From the NCBI RefSeq assembly GCF_000381045.1, contig NZ_KB905729.1, positions 62,001-126,000 of the forward strand: a stretch of 64,000 nt of DNA, given 5' to 3'. Below, piece after piece: positions 23,858-33,398 of this stretch. Made by a program: the position numbers and the translations under genes. The stretch is from Thermus scotoductus DSM 8553 (GTDB taxonomy: Bacteria > Deinococcota > Deinococci > Deinococcales > Thermaceae). A model generated the notes under the pieces. That model was given only the letters and a program-made list of their open reading frames with translations. It made no database searches and was not told where the DNA came from. How positions within the stretch are numbered: position 1 is the stretch's first letter; each line of letters begins with the position of its first letter.

Positions 23858-25075
23858 GTGTCCCTGGTCGTGCAAAAATATGGCGGCACCTCCGTGGGCG
23901 ACCTGGAGCGCATCCACAAGGTGGCCCAGCGCATCGCCCACTACCGGGAGAAGGGGCATAGGCTGGCGGTGGTGGTTTCGGCCATGGGCCACACCACCGA
24001 CGAGCTCATCGCTCTGGCCAAGCGGGTGAACCCGAGACCTCCCTTCCGGGAGCTGGACCTCCTCACCACCACAGGGGAGCAGGTTTCCGTGGCCCTCCTT
24101 TCCATGCAACTCTGGGCCATGGGCATCCCGGCCAGGGGCTTTGTGCAGCACCAGATCGGCATCGTCACGGATGGGCGCTTTGGCGATGCCCGTATCCTCG
24201 AGGTGAACCCAAACCGCATCCAGGAGGCCCTGGACCAGGGGTATGTGGCGGTGATCGCCGGCTTCATGGGCACCACCCCCGAGGGGGAGATCACCACCTT
24301 GGGCCGGGGGGGGTCCGACACCACCGCCGTGGCCATCGCCGCCGCCCTGGGGGCCAAGGAGTGCGAGATCTACACGGACACGGAAGGGGTTTACACCACG
24401 GACCCCCACCTGATTCCCGAGGCCCGGAAGCTTGAGGTGATCGGCTACGACCAGATGCTGGAGATGGCCGCCCTGGGGGCCAGGGTCCTCCACCCCCGGG
24501 CGGTGTACTATGCCAAGCGTTACGGGGTGGTGCTCCACGTGCGCTCCAGCTTTTCCTATAACCCCGGTACCCTGGTGAAGGAGGTCAACATGGAAATGGG
24601 CAAGGTGGTGACGGGTGCGGCCTTGGATCTGGACCACGCCCAGATCGGGCTTATCGGGATCCCCGACCAGCCGGGGATCGCCGCCAAGGTCTTCCAGGCC
24701 CTGGCCGAGCGGGGCATCGCCGTGGACATGATCATCCAGGGGGTTCCCGGGCACGATCCCTCCCGGCAGCAGATGGCCTTCACCGTGAAGAAGGATTTCG
24801 CCCAGGAGGCCCTCGAGGCCCTGGAACCCGTCTTGGCCGAGATCGGGGGCGAGGCCCTTCTGCGCCCCGATATCGCCAAGGTGTCCATCGTGGGGGTGGG
24901 GCTGGCCTCGGCCCCGGAGATCCCCGCCAGGATGTTCCAGGCGGTGGCCTCCACCGGGGCCAACATCGAGATGATCGCCACCAGCGAGGTGCGCATCTCC
25001 GTCATCATCCCCGCCCAGTACGCGGAGGCTGCTTTAAGGGCGGTGCACCAGGCCTTTGAGCTGGATAAACCCTGA
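23858..25075 (+). CDS. lysC: Aspartate kinase (alpha subunit)
   Basis: Phosphorylates aspartate, first step to lysine, threonine and methionine. 405 aa. VQKYGGTSVGD at residues 4-14 binds ATP, TTTGEQVS and LGRGGSDTTAVAIAAAL are catalytic, and two ACT domains occupy the last 160 residues (GIPDQPGIAAKVFQALAERG; VGVGLASAPEIPARMFQ). The GTG start at 23858 follows AAGGAGG. In Thermus this enzyme is alpha2-beta2 with an in-frame overlapping beta gene; the matching internal start is at 24590. Confidence 0.95.
   Translation: MSLVVQKYGGTSVGDLERIHKVAQRIAHYREKGHRLAVVVSAMGHTTDELIALAKRVNPRPPFRELDLLTTTGEQVSVALLSMQLWAMGIPARGFVQHQIGIVTDGRFGDARILEVNPNRIQEALDQGYVAVIAGFMGTTPEGEITTLGRGGSDTTAVAIAAALGAKECEIYTDTEGVYTTDPHLIPEARKLEVIGYDQMLEMAALGARVLHPRAVYYAKRYGVVLHVRSSFSYNPGTLVKEVNMEMGKVVTGAALDLDHAQIGLIGIPDQPGIAAKVFQALAERGIAVDMIIQGVPGHDPSRQQMAFTVKKDFAQEALEALEPVLAEIGGEALLRPDIAKVSIVGVGLASAPEIPARMFQAVASTGANIEMIATSEVRISVIIPAQYAEAALRAVHQAFELDKP
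24590..25075 (+). CDS. Aspartate kinase beta subunit (internal in-frame start)
   Basis: ATG at 24590 is in frame with lysC, and AAGGAGG sits 5 nt upstream inside the alpha reading frame. Translation from here gives 161 residues, only the two regulatory ACT domains. This reproduces the overlapping alpha/beta arrangement described for Thermus aspartokinase. The beta chain would carry feedback control by threonine. Confidence 0.75.
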   Translation: MEMGKVVTGAALDLDHAQIGLIGIPDQPGIAAKVFQALAERGIAVDMIIQGVPGHDPSRQQMAFTVKKDFAQEALEALEPVLAEIGGEALLRPDIAKVSIVGVGLASAPEIPARMFQAVASTGANIEMIATSEVRISVIIPAQYAEAALRAVHQAFELDKP

Positions 25076-25266
25076 TGGAAAGGCTTTTCCTGTCCTGGGA
25101 ATCGCTCCTTGGCCTGGTGCGCCAGGCGGGAGGGTTTCCCCTGGTGGCCACCCTGCACTTCAAGCCTAGTCGGAACCAGGTGCCGGACGAACCCGACGTG
25201 TACGCCGAGGCCACGGACGCTTGGGTGGTCTACCCCTGGGCTCCGGAGGTCTGGCTGAAAACTTGA
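25075..25266 (+). CDS. Small hypothetical protein coupled to aspartokinase
   Basis: 63 aa. Its ATG shares bases with the lysC stop (TGATG), so it is translationally coupled. The sequence is rich in Trp and Pro near the end (WVVYPWAPEVW). No family recognised. Its stop overlaps the inverted repeat that terminates mdh on the other strand. Confidence 0.5.
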   Translation: MERLFLSWESLLGLVRQAGGFPLVATLHFKPSRNQVPDEPDVYAEATDAWVVYPWAPEVWLKT

Positions 25267-25296
25267 CCCCACCCTGGCGTCGGGCAAGGCGGGGTC
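25265..25296 (-). terminator. Terminator of mdh
   Basis: GACCCC (25265-25270) pairs with GGGGTC (25291-25296), with an inner CCC/GGG pair. On the minus strand it is followed by AAGTTTTCAG. It ends the leftward mdh transcript and lies across the end of the small rightward gene. Confidence 0.6.
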
Positions 25297-25306
25297 TATT
25301 GGGGCT

Positions 25307-26290
25307 TTAAATAAGCCCTAGGGCCTTCACCTGTTCCATCTCGTCCAGAAGCTCCTTTGCGGTGATCTCCATCCGCTTCCTGGCGAACTCGTTGATCTCC
25401 AGGTCCTGGACGATCCGGTACTCCCCACCTCGGGCGGTGACGGGGAAGGAGTAGACAATCCCCTCGGGAACCCCGTAGGAACCATCCGAAGGAATGGCCA
25501 TGGAAACCCAGTCCCCCTCGGGGGTGCCCAGGGCCCAGTCCCGGATGTGCTCTATGGCGGCGTTGGCGGCGCTGGCGGCGCTGGAGGCTCCCCGGGCCTG
25601 GATGATGGCCGCTCCCCTTTGGGCCACGGTGGGGATGAACTCCTTCTCGTACCACTCCATGTCCACCAGCTCCAAAGCGGGCTTCCCGTCCACCTCCGCA
25701 TGGAAGAGGTCGGGGAACATGGTGGAGGAGTGGTTGCCCCACACGGCAATGCGGCGGATCCGGTCCACGGGAACCCCCGTCTTCTTGGAAAGCTGGGCCT
25801 TGGCCCGGTTGTGGTCCAGCCGGGTCATGGCGGTGAAGTTTTTGGGGTCAAGGCCCTCTGCGTTTTTGTAGGCGATGAGGGCATTGGTGTTGGCGGGATT
25901 GCCCACCACCAGGACCTTGACGTCCCGCTTGGCCACCTCGGCCAGGGCCCGGCCCTGTTCGGTGAAGATCTTGCCGTTCATCTCCAGGAGGTCGCGGCGC
26001 TCCATGCCCGCCTTCCTGGGGGCCGCCCCCACCAGAAGGGCATAGTCGGCGTCCTTAAAGGCCACCTTGGGGTCATCGGTGGCCACGATCCCCGCCAAAA
26101 GGGGGAAGGCACAGTCCTCGAGCTCCATGATGACGCCCTCCAGGGCTCTTTGGGCCTGGGGAATCTCCAGAAGCTGTAGGATCACGGGCTGGTCCTTTCC
26201 CAGCATCTCCCCTGCGGCGATGCGGAAAAGAAGGCTGTAACCGATCTGGCCGGCAGCGCCGGTGACCGCCACACGAACGGGGCTTTTCAT
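25307..26290 (-). CDS. mdh: Malate dehydrogenase
   Basis: NAD-dependent malate/oxaloacetate interconversion in the TCA cycle. 327 aa, as in the known Thermus enzyme. [17 protein letters not shown] (about 9-25) is the nucleotide loop, [15 protein letters not shown] the substrate loop with two arginines, [12 protein letters not shown] carries the catalytic Asp, and [12 protein letters not shown] the catalytic His. SD AAGGAGG precedes the ATG. Confidence 0.97.
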   Translation of the reverse strand: MKSPVRVAVTGAAGQIGYSLLFRIAAGEMLGKDQPVILQLLEIPQAQRALEGVIMELEDCAFPLLAGIVATDDPKVAFKDADYALLVGAAPRKAGMERRDLLEMNGKIFTEQGRALAEVAKRDVKVLVVGNPANTNALIAYKNAEGLDPKNFTAMTRLDHNRAKAQLSKKTGVPVDRIRRIAVWGNHSSTMFPDLFHAEVDGKPALELVDMEWYEKEFIPTVAQRGAAIIQARGASSAASAANAAIEHIRDWALGTPEGDWVSMAIPSDGSYGVPEGIVYSFPVTARGGEYRIVQDLEINEFARKRMEITAKELLDEMEQVKALGLI

Positions 26291-26329
26291 CCTTTACCTC
26301 CTTGGGCCTAAGCCCGAAAGGATTTTACC

Positions 26330-28060
26330 TTAAAGCTTCCGGTAGATGCGCCGTTCCGCCTCTATGGCCTGGTCCAGTTCCTGGATTTCCCGCAAGATCT
26401 CCATGCTGGGGTTGCGGCTTAGCTCCTCCTTCAGTTTGGCCCGGCGCTCCAGGTAGTAGGCCTCCCGCAGGCGGGCCAGGGTTTTCTCCAGGATCTCGGG
26501 GAACCTGGGCTCGTCCACAGAGGGGACCAGCATCAACCTTTCCAGAAGGATGCCCCCCGCCTCCTTGCGGCTTAGCACCTGGCGCAGGTAGTCCCGGCGG
26601 GGTTCGCGGCTGGCCAGCTCCAGGAACTCGGAAAGTAAGGAGCCTTCCGGGGGCCAGACGTGAAGGGCCGTGTGGTGCACCCACTCGGCGAAGCGTTCCT
26701 CCGGCACGGAGAGGAGGAGGGCCATCACGTCCAGCTCCAGAAGGAGGACCCGGTTTTTGGGCTCGGCCTTGGGGGGTTGGGGGGGTGGACGCCGGCCCCG
26801 CTTGAGGCTGGCCAGGTAATCCTCCAGCTGGCGCAGGGAAAGGCCCAACCGCTCCACCACCAGGGCCTTAAGGCGGTCGGCCACCGGGTCGAAGGGCTCA
26901 GGGGAGAGCATCCTGGGGGTGAGGGCTTCCAGGACCTTCCGTTTGTGCTCGGGGCGGGTCAGGTCCAGGCCCCGGGTGGCCTCCTGGAAGCGGAACTCCA
27001 CCTCGGGAAGGGCTTCCTCTAAGGCTTTCTGGAATAGGGCCGGGCCCTCGGGCAGAAGAAGGAGGTCGCCCGGGTCCTTGCTGGGCAGGCGCACCGCATA
27101 GAAGAGGAACTTCCGGGCCAAGGAGAGGTCCAGGCTTTGCAGGGTGGCCCTTTGCCCCGCCTCGTCGGCATCAAAGGCCAGGTAGACTTCCCGCACCTCC
27201 TGCATCTCCAGAAGACGGGCTTGCTCCTCGGAAAGCCCCGAGCCCAAGACCGCCACCGCCTCGGCAAAGCCCATCTGGTGCAGGGCGATGGCGTCGAAAA
27301 GTCCCTCCACCACGATGGCCCGTCCCTGGCGCAGCTTGGCCTTGGCCTCCGGGTAGGCGAAGAGCACCTCCCGCTTGCGGAAGAGGGGGGTTTCCGGGGA
27401 GTTCAGGTACTTGGGGGTTTCCTCCCCCAGGGCCCTTCCCGTGAAGGCCACGATCCGCCCCAGGTGGTCCCTGATGGGGAAGGTGATGCGGTGGCGAAAG
27501 CGGTCGTAGAAGCGCCCATCCTTTTCCGCCAGGACCCCGGCCTTCAGGCCCTCCTCCGGGCTGATGCCGTGGCGGGTCAGGTGGGTGAGGAGGCCATCCC
27601 CCTTGGCCGGGGCGTAGCCCAGGCCGAAGCGGGCGATGCTTTCCGGGGAAAGCCCCCGCCTTTGCAGGTACTCCTGGGCCTCGAGGGAAGCCTTGAGCCC
27701 CTCCAGGAAGTACTCCTGGGAGAGCTTGAGGACATCCAAAAGCTCGCGGCGTTTGGCGGGGGCACCCGCCTTAGGAATCTCCACCCCCGCTTCCTCCGCC
27801 AGGCGCTCCAGGGCCTGCATGAAGTCCAGGCCCTCGATCCTTTCCACGAAGGCGAAGAGGTCGCCTCCCGCCTTGCAGCCGAAGCAGTGGAAGAGCCCCT
27901 TCTCCTCATCCACGTAGAAGGAGGGGGTCTTCTCCTGGTGGAAGGGGCAGAGGCCCTTCCAGCGGCCGCGGCCAGCGGGTTTCAGGGCCACGTAGCGGGA
28001 AACCACCTCCTTTAGGGAGAGGCGGCGTTTGATGGCCTCTACCGCTTGTGCCGTGTCCAT
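26330..28060 (-). CDS. dnaG: DNA primase
   Basis: Synthesises RNA primers at the replication fork. 576 aa. The CHC2 zinc finger is CPFHQEKTPSF...HCFGC (about residues 38-62). The catalytic core follows (HRITFPIRDHLGRIVAFTGR), and the TOPRIM domain shows IVVEGLFDAIAL and LAFDADEAGQ. The C-terminal 150 residues are the helicase-interaction region and are weakly conserved. The start lies 22 bp inside the end of the upstream cyclase-like gene, so their translation is coupled. mdh follows 40 bp downstream. Confidence 0.95.
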   Translation of the reverse strand: MDTAQAVEAIKRRLSLKEVVSRYVALKPAGRGRWKGLCPFHQEKTPSFYVDEEKGLFHCFGCKAGGDLFAFVERIEGLDFMQALERLAEEAGVEIPKAGAPAKRRELLDVLKLSQEYFLEGLKASLEAQEYLQRRGLSPESIARFGLGYAPAKGDGLLTHLTRHGISPEEGLKAGVLAEKDGRFYDRFRHRITFPIRDHLGRIVAFTGRALGEETPKYLNSPETPLFRKREVLFAYPEAKAKLRQGRAIVVEGLFDAIALHQMGFAEAVAVLGSGLSEEQARLLEMQEVREVYLAFDADEAGQRATLQSLDLSLARKFLFYAVRLPSKDPGDLLLLPEGPALFQKALEEALPEVEFRFQEATRGLDLTRPEHKRKVLEALTPRMLSPEPFDPVADRLKALVVERLGLSLRQLEDYLASLKRGRRPPPQPPKAEPKNRVLLLELDVMALLLSVPEERFAEWVHHTALHVWPPEGSLLSEFLELASREPRRDYLRQVLSRKEAGGILLERLMLVPSVDEPRFPEILEKTLARLREAYYLERRAKLKEELSRNPSMEILREIQELDQAIEAERRIYRKL

Positions 28061-30666
28061 CCGACCCCCCGCTTACGCCATAGCCTTAGGACCCACCTTC
28101 CCAGGATACCGTACCCTCGGAGGTCGCCATCAGGCTCTTCGCCTGCCAAAACCGCCTGCCACACCCGCGTTAGGGGGACGGAAGGGGGGAAACCCAGGAG
28201 GTGTTCCACCTTTTCCCCCTGCTCCAGGAGGAGCTGGGCCCTAAGGAGCCTGGCTACCTCCAGGTGCACGGCGAACCCCGTGCGGTGTGTCTGGTAGAGG
28301 AGGTACTGGGAAAGCGTCTTGGCCTTGTTGGGAGACCTGGGCCAAAGGTAAAGGGCCAAGGAGGTCAGGGCCAGGTGGTAGACGTAAGGGTTGGAAAGCC
28401 GCCGGGCTTCCCGCAGGGCCTCCTTCAGGAGGGGCGTAGGGTCTTGTTCCTGGCTCACGCGGTAGTGGGCCAGGGCCAAGACTCCAAGGGCCTTGCCATC
28501 TGGGTGCAGGAGGGCTGTCTGGAAGAGGTCTTCCCGGAAACGCCCCCTTAGGGTCCAGGCGGAGAGGAGGGCGGCGGCCAGCCAGGGATGGGGCATCTGG
28601 CGGTGGGCGGCCTCGCCTTCCTCCAGGGCCTCAGGAAGGCGGCCGGTTTCCAGAAGGAGGCGAAGCCGGGTGGCTTGGAAGCGGGTTTCCGATTCCAGGT
28701 CCCCGGGTGGCTTCTCCTTTAGCAGGGCTTCCGCTTCGGCATAGCGGCCCAGGTCCATGAGGAGGCCGGCCTTCAGGCTTTGCCCGTGGAGCCTCAAGGA
28801 GGCGGGCACCAGGGGATGGAACTCGTTAAGGACCTCGAGGGCCTGCCGGGGCTGGAAGGCCCGCCACAAGGCCCCCCCCACCTGGAGGCGGGCCTGGGCT
28901 TCCTCCAGGGGGTAGGGCTTGAGGCCAGGGAGCAGGGGGAGGAGGTCCAGGGGGTTTTGGGCTTGGCGGAAGGACGCCAGGACGGGGTCTTGGGACCTGG
29001 GGCCTCCTTGGGCCTCCGGGGCCTGGCCCAAGGAGGCCTGGGCGTCCTGGAGTTCCTTCTGAAGGCTTGCCCGCCAGGAGGAGGGGGCGGCCTCGAGGGC
29101 CTCCTGGTAAAGGGGTATGGCCCTTTCCGGATGGCCCTGCCGCCAGGCCTTTTGGGCGAGGATCCTCAGAGCCTGGGCGGCCTCCCTTTTCTCTTGGACC
29201 CGCTTGAGGTGCTGGACCATGAGCCGGAAGTCTCCCTTATCCCGGTAAAACTGGGCGGCTGCCCGGTGCCAGGCCTTGGCCTGTTCCTCCGGCACCAGGG
29301 CCCGGGCCACTTGAAGGATTTCCGGGAGGGGCTTACCCTCCTGCAAAAGGCCTTCTTTCTCCAGGCGTCTGGTGGAGAAGGTTCCCATGAGCCGCTCTGC
29401 GATCCTGAGCAGCTCGGTCCGGCTTTGCTCCAAAGGAAGGGTGACCAGGGCTTCGTGCAACACCCCGAGGGCCAGAAGGGCTTGCCGTTCCGCTAGGGGA
29501 AGGGCATCCAGGGCGGGCTGCAATGCGAGAAGCGGGGGTGCCTTCAGGCCCTGGACCTCCAGGGTGGGTTGGAAGAGGGGCTTGCGGCTTTCCGCCAAAA
29601 CCATCAGGTGAGGGAAGGAGTGCTGAAGGAGGGATTGCAGGATGCCATCGGGGGTATGGAGGTTTTTGGCCACCAGGAGAAGGGGGTGGGGCAGGTTTTC
29701 CAAAACCCTTTTCCAGGCCTCGTAGATGGCGGCCTCCAGGGCCTCGCGCTTCCAGGGGGGGCGGGCCTCGAGGCCCAGGCTGTACCGAAGGGCCACGGAA
29801 AGTTCTGGGGAAAGCTCCGCCAGGGCCAGAAAAGCCTCCACCTGGCCGAAGGTTCGTTCCACCGCCTGGCTTAGGGTGGAGCGCAAGGGGGTTTCCGGCC
29901 CCATGCGCTCCAGGACCACCACGGGGTGAGGGGCCAGCTCTATGAACCTATCCAGGATGAGGCTCTTTCCGCTTCCCGGTGGCCCCACCAGGTTGAGGCG
30001 GGCAGGAGGGCCCTGAAAGGTCTTCAGCAAGGTGTCCAGGAGGGCCTCGCCTTCCGGCCCCAGGTCCAGGCTCACGCTCCTTACCCGAAAAACCTCCACT
30101 GCCCCAAGCCCCTTGGCCTCCTTTAGGCCCAGGGGGTCCGCCGCCACCCCCGGGGCCAGGGCCAGGGTGGTGGGCTCGGTGAGCACTTCCTTGGGGTGGG
30201 CCAGTTTGCTGAGCCGCTCGGCCAGGACCACCGGCGGGCCTACCGCCGTGGGTTCCCCTGCCTGGCCGCTTCCTAAGGGGGCCCAAAGCACTTCCCCGCT
30301 GGCCACTCCGGCCCGGGCAGGAAGAGGTGAGGAGCCCACCATCTCCAAGGCGGCCTCCAGGGCCCGCCAGGGCTCCTTTCCCCGGGCCCTGGGGGCCCCG
30401 AAGAGGACCAGGATCCCATCCCCCAGGAAGCGGTGGACGAATCCTCCCTTAGCCCGGGCCACGCGGGCGGCCTCCTCGAGGGCCTCCTGAAGCTGCTGGT
30501 AGGCCACCTGGAGGCCGGCTTGGAAGTGCTGGCTGGAGTTCACCAGGTCGTAGAAGAGGACGCTCACATACCGCCTCTCCTCGGGCAGAAGAGCCCCCAA
30601 CGCCCGGCCGCAGGCCATGCAGAACCGGGCCTCAGGAGGGTTTTTCTGCCCGCATTCGCAGCGCAT
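28039..30666 (-). CDS. Class III cyclase-domain signalling ATPase with TPR-like tail
   Basis: 875 aa. Residues 3-20 form a CxC/CxxC zinc ribbon (CECGQKNP...CMACG). Residues about 32-195 match a class III nucleotidyl cyclase: metal-binding Asp40 in FYDLVNSS and Asp83 in FLGDGILVLFGAP. A P-loop GPPGSGKS (228-235) starts a STAND-like ATPase, and the last 450 residues look like TPR-type helical repeats (PERAIPLYQEALEAAP). The order matches the cyclase-AAA-TPR proteins of many bacteria. Whether it makes cAMP cannot be told. It overlaps dnaG by 22 bp. Confidence 0.8.
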   Translation of the reverse strand: MRCECGQKNPPEARFCMACGRALGALLPEERRYVSVLFYDLVNSSQHFQAGLQVAYQQLQEALEEAARVARAKGGFVHRFLGDGILVLFGAPRARGKEPWRALEAALEMVGSSPLPARAGVASGEVLWAPLGSGQAGEPTAVGPPVVLAERLSKLAHPKEVLTEPTTLALAPGVAADPLGLKEAKGLGAVEVFRVRSVSLDLGPEGEALLDTLLKTFQGPPARLNLVGPPGSGKSLILDRFIELAPHPVVVLERMGPETPLRSTLSQAVERTFGQVEAFLALAELSPELSVALRYSLGLEARPPWKREALEAAIYEAWKRVLENLPHPLLLVAKNLHTPDGILQSLLQHSFPHLMVLAESRKPLFQPTLEVQGLKAPPLLALQPALDALPLAERQALLALGVLHEALVTLPLEQSRTELLRIAERLMGTFSTRRLEKEGLLQEGKPLPEILQVARALVPEEQAKAWHRAAAQFYRDKGDFRLMVQHLKRVQEKREAAQALRILAQKAWRQGHPERAIPLYQEALEAAPSSWRASLQKELQDAQASLGQAPEAQGGPRSQDPVLASFRQAQNPLDLLPLLPGLKPYPLEEAQARLQVGGALWRAFQPRQALEVLNEFHPLVPASLRLHGQSLKAGLLMDLGRYAEAEALLKEKPPGDLESETRFQATRLRLLLETGRLPEALEEGEAAHRQMPHPWLAAALLSAWTLRGRFREDLFQTALLHPDGKALGVLALAHYRVSQEQDPTPLLKEALREARRLSNPYVYHLALTSLALYLWPRSPNKAKTLSQYLLYQTHRTGFAVHLEVARLLRAQLLLEQGEKVEHLLGFPPSVPLTRVWQAVLAGEEPDGDLRGYGILGRWVLRLWRKRGVGWTRHKR

Positions 30667-30667
30667 C

Positions 30668-31120
30668 TCACTCCCGGAAGAGCATGAGGGGCGGCCAGAG
30701 GAGGACCTCGGCCCGTTTCGGCAGAGGGATATCGCTGTAAACCACCACCCGTAGGGGGCCCTCCAACAGGTAAAACCCTTCTCCCAAGGGGGTGGTTTCT
30801 CCTCCTATCCGGTAGCTGGCCCCTTCCCGCTCCACGAAGGCCTCCCTCCTTAACGGCTCGGCTTGGCGCACCATCCCGTGGAGGAGCACCGGCACTCCCC
30901 CCGTAGGGGCTGGGGGGGCTCCCCGGTCAAAGGCGTAGACGATCTGGCCTTGGACCAGGGCCTCCAACACGGGGCTTCCCCAGGGCTCGGGGAAGAGGTA
31001 GGCCTCTACCCTATAGGCGCGGAAGCGGTCAAGAAAGCTTTCGGGGCTTTCCTCAATGGAGCCTATCGGCTGACCAATGTGGCCTATGGGCTGGCCCTGG
31101 GTGGGGCCTTTGGGGTTCAT
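30668..31120 (-). CDS. Hypothetical protein
   Basis: 150 aa, ending 1 bp before the cyclase-like gene begins. The N-terminus contains a tandem seven-residue repeat, GQPIGHI-GQPIGSI (about residues 9-22). The rest is beta-rich looking with no motif I know. It sits 9 bp downstream of the helicase gene, so helicase, this gene, cyclase and primase may form one leftward transcript. Confidence 0.5.
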   Translation of the reverse strand: MNPKGPTQGQPIGHIGQPIGSIEESPESFLDRFRAYRVEAYLFPEPWGSPVLEALVQGQIVYAFDRGAPPAPTGGVPVLLHGMVRQAEPLRREAFVEREGASYRIGGETTPLGEGFYLLEGPLRVVVYSDIPLPKRAEVLLWPPLMLFRE

Positions 31121-31129
31121 GGGAAGAGT

Positions 31130-33367
31130 TTAATGCAGGGTCCTTTGGGGGAGGGAGAGGGTGAGGCTGGCCGCCAGCATAAGGGCGGCCTTTTTATCCA
31201 GGTATTGGTTGCCGTTGCCGCACTTGGGGGAGAGGATGCAGCGGGGGCATCCCTCCTCGCAGGGGCAGGCCTTGAGGAGTTCCAGGGCCGATCGCGCCCA
31301 CTCGGGGAAGCGGCGGGCTGCCTGCCGGACGTAGCCCACGCCTCCTGGATAGCCGTCATAGATGAAGATGGTGGGGCCCCCTCCCGAAGGGAGGGGCCGG
31401 GGGTAGGAGGGGTAGGAGATCCCTCCGATGTCCTGCCGTTCCGCCAGGACAAAAAGGGGAAGAAGGCCGATGAGGGTGTGCTCCAGGGCGTGGATACCCC
31501 CGGGGATCTGCTGGAAAGGGATCACCAGGGGAGGGTGGAACCAAAGGGCCTCCGTGGGAAAGGAGATCTCGGGAAGCTCCAGGGGTACCTCCTCCAAGAT
31601 GCTTCCCGTGAAGAAGCGTTTCTTGACATAGGCCACCACCCTCTCCCTTAGGACCACCTTGCCCACCCAGACCCCATGCCCCATGGCCTCCCCCGAGAGG
31701 ACCTCGAGGTCGGTTTCCGCCCGGGGCTCGGTGTAGTGGTCCTCGAGGGCCGGCAAAAGCCAGATCTCCCGCCTCTCCGGGTCAATGTTGCGCACCAAAA
31801 AGCTCTCCCCCCCGTGAAGGTAAATAGCCCCGGGATGGGCCTCCCAGTAGGCCTGGCGTTCGTCCAGGTAGCCCAGCACCTCCCCGTCTGGCCCCTTCAG
31901 GGTGAAGGTGTTGCCCAGGCCCCTTAAGGTCAGGTCCCGGTGGGGGTGGCGCTTGGGGGTGTAGTAGCGGCCTTCCTTCTCCCGAAGCTCAGCCAGGGCC
32001 TCGGGGCAGGGGATAAAAGGCCCGGGGGATCCCGCTTGGCCAGGGTGGACTTCTTCCCGGGAAAGGGGCTTTTCCCAAGCGGCGGCGTGGAGGTGAAGGG
32101 GGCAGAGCACGGGGTTTTTCGGATCGGCCACCGCCACCTCGGGTGGCGTCCTTAGAAGGAGTTCGGGCCGGTGGAGGAAGTACTCGTCCAAGGGGTCCTC
32201 CCGGGGGATATAGACCACCAGGGCCCTTCGTCTACCCCTTCCCGCCCGGCCTGCCCGCTGCCAGAAGGCGGAGATGGACCCTGGGTAGCCCACTAGGACC
32301 ACGGCGTCCAGTTCCCCGATGTCCACGCCCAGCTCCAGGGCGCTGGTGGAGACCAGGACCTGGACCTCCCCCGTCTTCAAGGCCTCCTCCAGGCGGCGCC
32401 TTTCCTTGGCGGTGTAGCCCGCCCGGTAGGGGCGCACCCTGGGATGGGCGGCGTAGCGGGCGATGAGCTCGGCGCTTTTCCGGGCGTTGGTGAAGATGAG
32501 CCCCCTTAGGCCCTCCTCCGCCAGGGTCCGGGCCAGGTAGGCGGCCTCGAGGAGAGGGCTCCTCCTCCTTTCCCCCTTGGCGTCTAAGGGCTTGGGAAGG
32601 AGCACCAGCACCTCCCGTTCCGAGCGGGCCACCTCCTCCCTGAGTTCCACGAAGGAAAGTCCAGTGAGGGCTTCCGCATGCTCCCTGGCGTTGCCGATGG
32701 TGGCGCTGGCGGCGATCACCTGGGGATTGGCCCCGTAGTGGCGGGCCAGGCGCAGGAGGCGGAAGAGGACCAAGGCCACGTGGGTGCCGAAGACTCCCCG
32801 GTAGGCGTGAAGCTCGTCCAGGACCAGGTAGCGGAGCCGGGATAGGAAGGAGGCAAACTCCCCGTGCCGGGGCAGGAGGCCGAAGTGGAGCATGTCCGGG
32901 TTGGAGAGGAGGACCAGGCCTTCCTGCTTTGCCTTCCGCCTGAGATCGGCGCGGGTGTCCCCGTCGTAGGGGTAAACCCCCTTGGCCCCTAAGGCCTCGG
33001 CCATGGCCTTAAGGCGCCTCAGCTGGTCGTGGGCCAGGGCCTTGGTGGGGAAGAGGAGGAGGCTGGTTCCTCCCTCCATGGCGGCCTTCAGCACGGGGAC
33101 TTGGAAGGCCAGGCTTTTGCCTGCGGCGGTGGAGTAGGCCATGACCACGTTTTTCCCCTCCTCTATGGCCTTGAGGGCTTCCTTTTGGTGGGCGAAGGGT
33201 TTCAGGCCCAAGGCCTCGAGGACCCCGGCGAAGACCCCCTGGTAGGGGACCGTTTTGGGGGGAATCTGGGGAAGGGTCCTTGCGAAGACAATCCGGCCTC
33301 GGAACTCCGGATTCGCTTCTAACCAGTCCCGGTAGCTTTCCCATCCCCGTAAGGCCTCAGGCAGCAC
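31130..33367 (-). CDS. MrfA/YprA-type DEXH helicase with DUF1998
   Basis: 745 aa superfamily 2 helicase. Motif I STAAGKS, Ia LLLFPTKALAHDQLRRL, II VLDELHAYRG, III SATIGN, V LGVDIGELDAVVLVGYPGS, VI QRAGRAGR. The C-terminal DUF1998 region carries the four-cysteine cluster CPCEEGCPRC...CGNGNQ. These features match MrfA, a helicase for mitomycin-adduct repair. The GTG at 33367 is chosen because CATAAT lies 6 nt upstream on the minus strand and the preceding 37 residues look non-coding. Confidence 0.85.
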   Translation of the reverse strand: MLPEALRGWESYRDWLEANPEFRGRIVFARTLPQIPPKTVPYQGVFAGVLEALGLKPFAHQKEALKAIEEGKNVVMAYSTAAGKSLAFQVPVLKAAMEGGTSLLLFPTKALAHDQLRRLKAMAEALGAKGVYPYDGDTRADLRRKAKQEGLVLLSNPDMLHFGLLPRHGEFASFLSRLRYLVLDELHAYRGVFGTHVALVLFRLLRLARHYGANPQVIAASATIGNAREHAEALTGLSFVELREEVARSEREVLVLLPKPLDAKGERRRSPLLEAAYLARTLAEEGLRGLIFTNARKSAELIARYAAHPRVRPYRAGYTAKERRRLEEALKTGEVQVLVSTSALELGVDIGELDAVVLVGYPGSISAFWQRAGRAGRGRRRALVVYIPREDPLDEYFLHRPELLLRTPPEVAVADPKNPVLCPLHLHAAAWEKPLSREEVHPGQAGSPGPFIPCPEALAELREKEGRYYTPKRHPHRDLTLRGLGNTFTLKGPDGEVLGYLDERQAYWEAHPGAIYLHGGESFLVRNIDPERREIWLLPALEDHYTEPRAETDLEVLSGEAMGHGVWVGKVVLRERVVAYVKKRFFTGSILEEVPLELPEISFPTEALWFHPPLVIPFQQIPGGIHALEHTLIGLLPLFVLAERQDIGGISYPSYPRPLPSGGGPTIFIYDGYPGGVGYVRQAARRFPEWARSALELLKACPCEEGCPRCILSPKCGNGNQYLDKKAALMLAASLTLSLPQRTLH

Positions 33368-33398
33368 CCTTTCATTATGGCCTTTTTGGCTCTTTTCC

